From contig NZ_CALPCP010000013.1 in NCBI RefSeq assembly GCF_943192995.1, forward strand, positions 1 to 64,000: DNA of 64,000 bases. Reading direction: 5' to 3'. A program made the translations under genes and the position numbers. Below are positions 44,497-53,300 of this stretch, in pieces. This DNA is from Flintibacter muris (GTDB lineage: Bacteria > Bacillota > Clostridia > Oscillospirales > Oscillospiraceae). Each line of letters starts with the position of its first letter. The stretch's first letter is position 1. The notes under the pieces were generated by a model. It was not told the DNA's origin. It did no database searches and saw nothing but the letters and a program-made list of their open reading frames with translations.

Positions 44497-46626
44497 TCAG
44501 GAGGCTTTGCCCGCAGGGGCGGCCTCCTGCTTTACTTTGCGCCGGCGCTCTCTGGGCGGCGGCGCATTACGCCAGTTCAGGCCGGTTTTGCTGAACACCG
44601 GCTCACAGACATACAGCACCGCCGGCATCAGGAAGATGCTCACCAGGGCGGAAATGAGGGCTCCCCGAGACAGCATGACGCAGATGGAGCCGATCAGGTC
44701 GATGGAGGAGACGAAGGACACGCCCAGGGTGGCGCAGAACAGCACCAGAGCGCTGGTGACAATGGAGGCATCTGAGGAGGAGGCGGCGATGCGGATGGCC
44801 TCCTCCCGGCTCTTTCCGGAGCGCAGCTCCTCCTGAAAGCGGGAGGTCATCAGGATGGCGTAGTCCACCGTGGCCCCCAGCTGGACACAGCTGATAATGG
44901 TGGGAGCGATGAAGGGAATCTCAGTGCCCAGGAAGTAGCAGCAGCCCTGGTTGATGAAGATGGCCAGCTCAATGGTGGCCACCAGCACCAGAGGGACAGT
45001 GACAGATCGGAACACAAAGGCAATAATAAGGAAAATGGCGGCGATAGAGATGTAGTTGGTGATCTGAAAGTCCACCGAGGAGGTGTCGATCAGGTCCCGG
45101 TACATGGCGCCCTCGCCGGTGACCATGGCCTCCGGGTCATAGTGGAAGATAATCTCGTTCATCTGGTCCAGCTGACGGGCCACCTGGTCGGTGGCCGGCT
45201 CATAGCTGGAGTTGATCATCATCAGCTGATAGCCCTCCTGCCGCAGCATATCCTTTACCTCACTGGGGACAAAGAAGTCCGGGATACCGGTACCCAGCAT
45301 GCTGTGGTAGGACACCACCGAGGTGATCCCGGGCACCGCTTCCATCCGGGTCTCCAGCTCATTCATATCGGAGGCGGAGATGTCGTCCCGCAGGACCACA
45401 AAGTGGGAGGTGGCCATATCAAAGTCGTTTTTCAGCTTCTCATTGCTGATAATAGAGGGCAGGTCCCGGGGCAGGGACTCATCCAGCTTGTAGTAGATTT
45501 CCGCGTGCCGCTGGGCATACACTGCGGGCAGGAAGAGCACCAGGGTGAGGACCACAATGGGCACCCGGCGGCGGATGATAAAGCTGTTGACCCGGTCGAA
45601 GGAGGGGATCAGGGTTTTGTGCCGGTGCTTGTCGATCTGCTTGTCAAAAATCAGTACCAGAGATGGCAGCACCAGAATGACGGTGGCCACTCCCAGCACC
45701 ACGCCCTTGGCCATCACAATGCCGATATCCCGGCCCAAAGTCAGGCGCATGAAGCACAGGGCCAGAAAGCCGGCGATGGTGGTCAGGCTGGAGCCGGACA
45801 GGGACCGAAACGCCGCAATGATGGCCTGGGTCATGGCGTCCCGCTTGTCGTCGTAGTGCTCCCGCTCCTCCTCATACCGGTGGTAGAGGAAGATGGAGTA
45901 GTCCATGGTCACCCCCAGCTGCAAGACGGCGGCAATGGCCTTGGTGATATAGGAGATTTCCCCCAGAAAAATGTTGCTTCCAAAGTTGTAGACCACCGCC
46001 ATACCGATACTGGCCAGGTAGACAAAGGGAAGCACGGTGGACTCCAGGGTGACCGACATGGCCGCTAGGGCCAGCAGCACTGCCAGGCCCACAAAGATGG
46101 GCAGCTCACTGTCCATCACATCCCGGGTGTCCTTCACCACCACGGAGAAGCCGGCCAGAAAGCAGTTCTCATTGCACACCCGGCGCACCTGCTCAATGGC
46201 CTCCATGGTTTCGTCGGAGGCGCCGGCGTGGTCATACTGAATCAGCATCATGGTAGCCTTTCCGGAGAAAAACATATCCCGGAAGTTGGCTGGAATCATC
46301 TCCACCGGTACCTGGATGCCCACCAGGTTGCTGATCCAGATGGCGCTGGATACGCCGGGAACCTCCTTGATATCCTGAATCAGCCGGTTGGTGTAGCCCG
46401 CAGGCATGTTCTCCACAATGAGCATGCTGGTGGCCGCCATGTGGAAGGGCTCCTCCAGCATCTGTTCCCCCTGGGAGGAGGGCAAATCCTGGGGCAGATA
46501 GGACAGAATATCATAGTTGATGCGGGTGGCGGCATAGCCGATTATGGCGGGAATCAGCATCAGCAGGGCGATAAGGGCCACCAGTTTGGGCTTTCGGGTC
46601 AGCTTATGGGCAATTTTTTCCACCAT
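44497..46626 (-). CDS. MMPL/RND-family exporter
   Basis: A 709-residue membrane protein with two RND repeats. Each has one N-terminal helix, a large extracellular loop and a block of five helices; the conserved LQLGVTMDYSIFLYHRY and its second-half counterpart VQLGATVDYAILMTSRF carry the proton-relay residues. MMPL proteins export lipids or peptides by proton motive force. ATG 46626 has GAAAGGAGGG upstream. The gene follows by 16 bp a large secreted coiled-coil protein, so the two are one operon and probably one machine. Confidence 0.92.
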   Translation of the reverse strand: MVEKIAHKLTRKPKLVALIALLMLIPAIIGYAATRINYDILSYLPQDLPSSQGEQMLEEPFHMAATSMLIVENMPAGYTNRLIQDIKEVPGVSSAIWISNLVGIQVPVEMIPANFRDMFFSGKATMMLIQYDHAGASDETMEAIEQVRRVCNENCFLAGFSVVVKDTRDVMDSELPIFVGLAVLLALAAMSVTLESTVLPFVYLASIGMAVVYNFGSNIFLGEISYITKAIAAVLQLGVTMDYSIFLYHRYEEEREHYDDKRDAMTQAIIAAFRSLSGSSLTTIAGFLALCFMRLTLGRDIGIVMAKGVVLGVATVILVLPSLVLIFDKQIDKHRHKTLIPSFDRVNSFIIRRRVPIVVLTLVLFLPAVYAQRHAEIYYKLDESLPRDLPSIISNEKLKNDFDMATSHFVVLRDDISASDMNELETRMEAVPGITSVVSYHSMLGTGIPDFFVPSEVKDMLRQEGYQLMMINSSYEPATDQVARQLDQMNEIIFHYDPEAMVTGEGAMYRDLIDTSSVDFQITNYISIAAIFLIIAFVFRSVTVPLVLVATIELAIFINQGCCYFLGTEIPFIAPTIISCVQLGATVDYAILMTSRFQEELRSGKSREEAIRIAASSSDASIVTSALVLFCATLGVSFVSSIDLIGSICVMLSRGALISALVSIFLMPAVLYVCEPVFSKTGLNWRNAPPPRERRRKVKQEAAPAGKAS

Positions 46627-46642
46627 AGGGCGGGCCCTCCTT

Positions 46643-49321
46643 TCAATGGAAGATGCCGGTAATGGCGCTCCAGAAGTCTTTGAACATCTGGGCCACCCGG
46701 CCCCAGAAGGTGGTCTCCGCCCTGGCGGCCATCTCCTCTGCGGCCTGGTCCGGCTCCTCCGCCTTGATCTCCTGGGTCCGGATCAGAACCTGAACGCTGG
46801 ACGGAGCGGGGTTGCGGCTGTCGGTGAGGGAGACGGCCTCCGCTTCTGCGTCCATCAGCAAAATGTTGTTGATATCCCCGGTGTACTCGTTCCATGTGTC
46901 CTCAATGATGGTATTGATGGTGGACTTGGCGTCCCGGACGTCGCCGGTGGCGGCCATGGCCTTGGCGGTCTGGCGCAGGGTGGCGGCCAGCCCGCGGAGG
47001 GCCTGCCGGGTGCCGCTGTCCAGCTGGTTTCCGGAGGTCTTCATCAGCGACTCGGTGTCTGCCAGCAGGGTCTCCAGGTCCCGGAGGGCGGAGGAGGCCG
47101 AGGTGCTCAGGCTGCCCACGTTGGCGATTCCCTCCTGGAGGGTGGGCTCATACTCATTGAGGATATTGCGCAGGGCGTCTATGTCACCCAGAACGCCCTG
47201 GAGCTTTTCGGAGGACTGGCGCAGGGCGGCAGACAAGTCCTCGGCGCTGTCGATCAGGTCGATCAGATCGTCCACATCATCACACAGGTCAGCCAGCTCC
47301 CCCACCACTCTGCCGGTGGGACGGGTAATGCTGTCAATGGTGCTGTTCAGCTCATTCTGGATGGTGTTGATCTTGTTGCTGGCCTGATTCAGAGCGCTGT
47401 CCAGGCCGTCTACAATCAGGTCCACCGCCGCGCCGCCCACGGTCTGCTTCTCGTCGGAAGCGGCGGCGGGGCTGGGAGTATCGCCGGTTCCCTCCTCATT
47501 GGACAGACTTTCGGCGGTGACATTGTCAATGTACAGCCCGCTGCCTGCCATGGCGGCGGACAGCAGTCCCCCGCCGGAACCGAAGGCGGCGGAGAGGGCC
47601 GCGCCCGCTGTACCGGATACGCTCTGCTCCGGTTCCGCCTGGGTCTCTGTTCCGGTTTCGGATGTGACCGCTTCAGCCTCCACAGTTTCACCTTCAGCCT
47701 CGGGCTCAGCAGGCTCAGACGGCTCCTCCGCCTCGGGGACCGTCCTCTGTTCGGCGTTTTTCTCCGCCGGGCCGCTATTATAGACGGTCCACAGGTCGCT
47801 CATCTGCTTGGCGGTTTTGTCGTCCACGCCGGGGAGGGTTCCGCAGAACTGCTGAAAGCTCAGGCTGCCCTTGGCCTGGTACATGGCGTCCGTCTGCGCC
47901 TTTGCCCCCTGGGCCGCCTGCCACTCTGACGCTACCCCCATCGCCTCGGCCTGCTGCTGGGTCAGACCGACCAGGCTTTTGATCCCGGCAATCTGCTCCG
48001 GGCTCTGCCCTTGAAGCTGCAGCATTTTGGCCATAAACTCCACGTCGTTGGTCTCGTTGTAGGCGCTTCCCACCTGCTTTGTCTTGTCCACCTGGTCCTT
48101 CAGGTTGGACGTGTTTCTGTCGCCGCTGCTGCTGCCGCCCATGTGGCTGTCGCCCAGGGCCCGCTGGAGGGAGCGCAGACTGCTCTTCATATCGGCCAGC
48201 CCGCGGACCACCTGGCGCACGTCGCTGGCCCCGCTCTCCAGGCCCGTCAGGGCCTTCTCCAAGTCATTGAGCTGGGTCCGGAGGGACACCACCGTGTCCG
48301 TCATGCTGCCCAGCACCGCCTTGGAGCCGGTAATGGTCTGGCTGAGGGCCAGGGTCCGCTGCTCCACCGGCTCCAGCAGTTGGGCAATGTTGGACAGGTC
48401 TCCCCGCAGCACCCCGGCCTCGTCATAGAGCTGACCCTTGCCGACGGAGATGGTGCCCCGGGCGGCGTCCAGCTGGTCCAGACCGCTGGCGGAGGCGTAC
48501 AGGCCGTCCTGCACGTTGTTCAGCGCGTCCAGAAGGGCGTCCAGACTGCCGGAGAGGTTTTTGTAATCCTCCTCCAGGTCGTCCTTGCGCTGGCTCAGCT
48601 TGGCAATCTCCTCCAGCTGGGCCAGGGTGGCGGGCACCATCAGGACGGTCAGGCCGCCAAAGGAGAAATCCTCGCTGCCCACCCGGATGGAAAAGTGCTG
48701 TTCCTCCCCAGGCAGGGCCAGGAAGAGGACGGTGCGCAGATTGCCCACCAGCTGGACCTGAGCCCCAGGCGCCTCCAGAGAGAGGATATCATCCTCATTG
48801 AACAGGGCCATGGCCTCCAGTGTGTAGTTGTACCGGGCATAGCTGCTGGCCTTTTCGTTGGGGACGATATCCAGAAAAATCTCCACCACACCGGTTTTTC
48901 CCGCCAGATCCTCCGCCTTGGCGGGGACCCCGTTGAGGGTATAGCGCAGGGTGATGGTCCAGGGCAGCTCCCGGAAGGGGGCGGCGGTTTTGCCCTCAAA
49001 GTAGAAATGGGACGGGACCTGGTCAAATTGGAAGGTGGCGCTGCCCGCCTCCAGAGCGGCGGGGGTGCTGTCGGTCAGGTTGACCACCTCGTCGTAGCTG
49101 CCGTAATCGGTGACAGAGCCGGCCCCGTTCAGGGCGTAGCTCTTGACCACACTGCCCTCCAGCAGATTTCCGTAGTAATCCAGCGTGGCATAATAGGCCT
49201 CATCACAGGTGGGAGTCACACCGTCGCCAATGGCGGCCGCCCCGACAGGTACCGCACAGCCCCCCGTCATAACTGCGGCCATGACCAGCGCAAGAACCCG
49301 ATGCTTGTGATTGTTCCTCAT
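46643..49321 (-). CDS. secreted coiled-coil partner of the MMPL exporter
   Basis: An 892-residue protein with a signal peptide (HRVLALVMAAVMTGGC, cleavage near AAAIGDG). It has a beta-rich N-terminal domain of about 220 residues, long heptad-rich coiled coils (about 240-400 and 640-840) and an acidic Glu/Pro/Ala linker (about 520-580). The C-terminus is amphipathic (FWGRVAQMFKDFWSAITGIF). The layout resembles YhgE/Pip-like proteins, which work with MMPL or type VII secretion partners. It is probably surface-exposed and links the exporter to the envelope. Confidence 0.78.
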   Translation of the reverse strand: MRNNHKHRVLALVMAAVMTGGCAVPVGAAAIGDGVTPTCDEAYYATLDYYGNLLEGSVVKSYALNGAGSVTDYGSYDEVVNLTDSTPAALEAGSATFQFDQVPSHFYFEGKTAAPFRELPWTITLRYTLNGVPAKAEDLAGKTGVVEIFLDIVPNEKASSYARYNYTLEAMALFNEDDILSLEAPGAQVQLVGNLRTVLFLALPGEEQHFSIRVGSEDFSFGGLTVLMVPATLAQLEEIAKLSQRKDDLEEDYKNLSGSLDALLDALNNVQDGLYASASGLDQLDAARGTISVGKGQLYDEAGVLRGDLSNIAQLLEPVEQRTLALSQTITGSKAVLGSMTDTVVSLRTQLNDLEKALTGLESGASDVRQVVRGLADMKSSLRSLQRALGDSHMGGSSSGDRNTSNLKDQVDKTKQVGSAYNETNDVEFMAKMLQLQGQSPEQIAGIKSLVGLTQQQAEAMGVASEWQAAQGAKAQTDAMYQAKGSLSFQQFCGTLPGVDDKTAKQMSDLWTVYNSGPAEKNAEQRTVPEAEEPSEPAEPEAEGETVEAEAVTSETGTETQAEPEQSVSGTAGAALSAAFGSGGGLLSAAMAGSGLYIDNVTAESLSNEEGTGDTPSPAAASDEKQTVGGAAVDLIVDGLDSALNQASNKINTIQNELNSTIDSITRPTGRVVGELADLCDDVDDLIDLIDSAEDLSAALRQSSEKLQGVLGDIDALRNILNEYEPTLQEGIANVGSLSTSASSALRDLETLLADTESLMKTSGNQLDSGTRQALRGLAATLRQTAKAMAATGDVRDAKSTINTIIEDTWNEYTGDINNILLMDAEAEAVSLTDSRNPAPSSVQVLIRTQEIKAEEPDQAAEEMAARAETTFWGRVAQMFKDFWSAITGIFH

Positions 49322-49560
49322 TTTAAATCACTCCTCTGAACACTGCCCGCCAGCCATTACCGGCGGGAGATTACTTTCGATTTTAATGAGGAAGCTTGTC
49401 CCCTTCAATAGACAGCTTTTGGCAAATGCCTAAATTTTCACCACCCAATTTATTTTGATCAAAAAAGGGCGCAATGCGCCCTCATTTCCATTAAATGTAT
49501 GCAAACGTCCCACTTTGGGGCGTTTTCCCTCGTTATATAGAGAGCCCACCCGCCGCAGCG

Positions 49561-49747
49561 AAAAGCCTCCTTTCGCAAAGGAGGTGGCACGGCGGAGCCG
49601 TGACGGAGGATTGTATTTCGTCGCAGACGAAATGTGCGCAGCAAATGAGAATTGCATAAATCTTGTTTATTTCATACATTTTGCTTCGCAAAATACAATC
49701 CTCAGTCAGCCTGCGGCTGACAGCTCCTTTGCGAAAGGAGCTTTTTT
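49561..49747. repeat. composite palindromic repeat, copy C
   Basis: The left end AAGCCTCCTTTCGCAAAGGAGG is followed by CACGGCGGAGCCGTG. The centre is an inverted repeat GAGGATTGTATTT / AATACAATCCTC. The right end is CAGCCTGCGGCTG followed by CTCCTTTGCGAAAGGAGC and a T-run. Same two-arm design as copies A and D, with a longer palindromic middle. It lies between divergent genes. The rest of 49322-49785 holds only a GGGCGCAATGCGCCC hairpin at about 49468. Confidence 0.8.
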
Positions 49748-49785
49748 CGGGCTCAATTACTTTTACATGTTAAGGAGGAATTTCT

Positions 49786-50280
49786 ATGTCCAGCAAACAC
49801 ACAGCCAACTACCAGCTCTGCCAGTGGGAGGAAGATGACGCCGTGCGGCGTATCGACTTCAACGAGGACAACTTGAAGATCGACAGGGTGCTCAAGGAGA
49901 CGGCCAATGCGGTGACGGCGGAGGTCAACGCCAGGGCGTCGGCGGTGGCGTCGCTGAACTACTCGCTGGCCAGGAGGGGGAATTGCAGCGTCCAGACCAG
50001 CGCTTATGTCGGAGACGGCAACACAGTTAAAACCCTCTCCTTCACCTCCATGCCGAAGTTTGTGGTCATTATCGGCCCCCAGGGAGCGGCGCTCCTGAGC
50101 TATAACGCCGGCGTCTCCTTCGTCCAGGATTCCGCCCACGGGATTCTGCCTACCACCCTCGACGTCTCATGGAACGGTTCCCAGCTTTCCATCACCGAAA
50201 ACGGCAACCTTGACAGCAGAATCATGATGAATATACCTAACCGAAACTATTTCGTTGTCTCTTTCCACGACGTGTCTTAA
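49786..50280 (+). CDS. phage-tail-like hypothetical protein
   Basis: A 164-residue soluble protein. The start, MSSKHTANYQLCQWEEDDAV then RRIDFNEDNLKIDRVLKE, is characteristic of proteins found beside phage tail fibres in Firmicutes, but no other phage gene is near. The C-terminal half is beta-rich. AAGGAGGA precedes ATG 49786 and a hairpin follows the stop. Function unknown. Confidence 0.65.
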   Translation: MSSKHTANYQLCQWEEDDAVRRIDFNEDNLKIDRVLKETANAVTAEVNARASAVASLNYSLARRGNCSVQTSAYVGDGNTVKTLSFTSMPKFVVIIGPQGAALLSYNAGVSFVQDSAHGILPTTLDVSWNGSQLSITENGNLDSRIMMNIPNRNYFVVSFHDVS

Positions 50281-50287
50281 TGTAAAA

Positions 50288-50316
50288 GGGACCCCGGGCC
50301 AAAGCCCGGGGTCTCT
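50288..50316. terminator. hairpin between convergent genes
   Basis: Arms GACCCCGGGC and GCCCGGGGTC with a CAAA loop. The T-run is weak, but the position between two convergent stops fits a terminator. Confidence 0.65.
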
Positions 50317-50346
50317 GTGCTTTACCACATATCCATAAACTGTTTC

Positions 50347-53300
50347 TTACTCAGAGAAAGTAACAGTTATGACGGACACATCGGTAGCACCGATAGCGTC
50401 AAAGGTGAATTCCATCTCAGCGGTCGTTCCATCCGTACCAACAGTAAACGCAGTACCCTTGGCAAACTCAGGAATAACAGCCGCATTCGCAAACGTACCA
50501 GCCGCAGCTGCGCCTGTGGCCGAAATGGCGGCCTTCAAATCCTTAGTTCCAACCGTGCCAGCGGTGGTGAACTTCAGAGTGACCTTCAGAGTAGCATCGG
50601 CTTTCACCAGTGTAGCGGCATTCGCAGTCGTTGTAGTAACCTTGTCTCCGTCAGCAACAACCAGAGCCATAATGGGAGTATTGGTGCTAGTGTCGATGGA
50701 GTTGCCGGTGCTCGCTCCGGTCGTTACAGCAGTAACGGTGCTGGCAGTCAGGTTGAAGTAACCCTTATCGCTATTGGTGTTAATGATAGCACCATCCGCA
50801 ACATTGGTAGCAGCGTTGGATACAGCAGCGGTCTTTGTGCCAGTGGTGTCTATATAAACGTAGAGGTTCGCACTGCTGAGGGTCTTACCAGCCGCACTCA
50901 GAACACCAGTGACGGTCTTAGCAACGCTCGTGCCGTCGGCTACGACATCCTTGCCATCGACCTTGACATATATTACCGAGTCAGTGGTCGCGTCGCCGAT
51001 GTTGATCGTGCCAACGTTCAGGCCATTCACTGTCATACCGGTGATATTTCCGTTCAGGTCCTTCACAGCTACAGCTGTATAGTCGGTTTTCGCATTGACC
51101 CACTCAACAGCGAGAGGCACCTTCTGGGCCATCGTGGTCAACGAATCGGCAGCCTTGTCGGTCTGCAGGTTAATAACAGCACCGTCAGCCTTCACCCAAC
51201 CGTGGATGACCTTAGGCACATTGTTCTCAGCCTTCGTGACGATCACGTCGCCCTCAGGCATGGTGAAGAAGTACCCCTTGTTGGCTTCAATAGCGGTTGC
51301 AGAAATCGCCGTATAATTACCCTTGTCGCTCACAGCGAATTCATTGGTAGCAAATCCAACTCCATCTTCGGCAAACTTGACCGCAATAACCTTGTCCTTA
51401 GCAGCCTTCACGGGGAGGTCCTGCCACTTGTCAGCCGCGATGCCGGCGATAGTAGCGGGATTGCTACCGGCATCCAGCACAGCGAACTTGAGGCCAGTTA
51501 CCCCAGAAGCAACCTCAACGTTGTACTCAACAGCGGGAGTGGGAGGCGTGGCAGCCTTCACATTGCCGATCACGATCTTGACGATCTTGCCGCCCTCAGC
51601 CTTAGCGGCAGCCAGGTTAACGGCAGTGTTGCCAGTGGTATCGACAGTCGCACCGCTCGCGGTGGTAGAAGTCATGCCAGTGTAAGTGGCTTTCACAGTA
51701 CCGACGTCCTCATAGCCATCGGGCCTGGTGTACTTGAAGGAGAGGGCAACACCATTGCCGCCGATAGCCAGCTTATCTACCGCAGTGTTACCGGTGCCAT
51801 CCTTAATGTTCGCAGCGTCAATTTCGGTCTCCTTGGTGCCGTCGGTCACATAGTACTCCACAACCGCATACTTCCAAGTGACATTGGTAATCTCAACGGT
51901 GATCTTGTCGCTGGAGCTGACCTGCTCACGATCGAGAGCGGTTTTCAGGTCATTGAGGTTCGCAGAGGCAGTGTACTCCTTCGCGTTAGCGTCGTAAGTG
52001 GCGCTATTGTTGGTGCCCTCAGTCAGCTTATCGCCGTTCACCTTTACAGTGTACTTGAAGGTAACATCTCCCGCAGCACCATTGACGCCATCGGCCCACT
52101 CGGGAGCCTTGAAGGTCACATTCAAGGTGGACGCGTTGGTGAACTTGTTGATTTCCACACTGCCGCTGACAGACTCGATGGGCTCATTCTTGCCGGCGGT
52201 GACACTGCTGCCCGGGGTCTGGCTGCCACTGTTGGTACCGGGCTTCTTGTTGTCGGGAGCCTTGTTCAGGTCGTTGATGATAATGGTGGTAGCGCGGCCA
52301 TTCTCGAAGAGGGCCATAATCTGAACGCTGGCCAGATCGAAGGAGCCGGAATCCTCAGCGTTCATCTCGCGCAGGGCCTGCTCCAGGCCGACATAGCCCT
52401 TGTAGCCGTCGGTGGTGGAGTCGAACCAGTCAGCGCCCTTGCCGTTGCCGTTCTTGCCGGCCAGAGCCAGGACGGTCTTCACGTCGGGATCGACGGAGAA
52501 GCCGCGGGTCTCATTCTTGGCGGTGTACAGGGTGCCGTTCTTGTAGGACAGGCCGTCCACAGTGGTGATGTCCCGCAGAACAACGGTGTTGTACTCGTCG
52601 GTGGAGTCCTCAACGTCCACGACCTCGGCGATCCACTTGGCGATATCGACCGCAGGCCACTTCTTGTCGTTGACGTACTCGACCGCGTCGGCCCGGCGGA
52701 CGTTGCCGCTGGCGTCGTACTTGATCTCATACCACTGGCCCTGAGCCATGTTGCTGGGGTGCAGGTACTCGGGCTGGTCGCCGACCTCTCTCAGGGTGAC
52801 GATCTCGCCGTTGACAACGGCCTTACGCAGCCAGGTCCACTCGCCGTCGCCGGACTTGGTGTCGGAGGTGTGCTTGTAGGACTCCTCCTCCAGGCCGGAG
52901 GTGTGGATGTAGGCGTAGTTGCTGCTGGCGCCCTCGTCCTCACCGATCACAACAGCGGCAATCACAATGCCCTTGTTGTCATACAGGGTGTAGATCTCGG
53001 CGGCGGGATAGGCGTAGCCGCCCTCGCCGGCGCCCAGCTCGGTGGCAATCAGGTTGGCGTTCTTCACGCCGGTGGTGACGGAGTCCACGTCGTCAATGAT
53101 CCACTTGTAGATGCCGCTGGGTCCAAAGTCATCATCCACGGCGACCTTCTCCAGACCCACAGTCAGGTACACGGTGTCGTCGTTGCCGTAGACATAGTCG
53201 CTGGTAGCAGCGGCGGAGGCCTTCAGGGACACGCGCTTGGTGTTGATGGCCTTGGTGTCGTTGCCCTTGGAGTCGGTAGTGCCGTCATTGAACACATCAA

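Noticed and set aside
45142-46068. 308-codon frame antisense to the MMPL gene
   Set aside because: His/Gly/Gln-rich shadow of a clear transporter gene.
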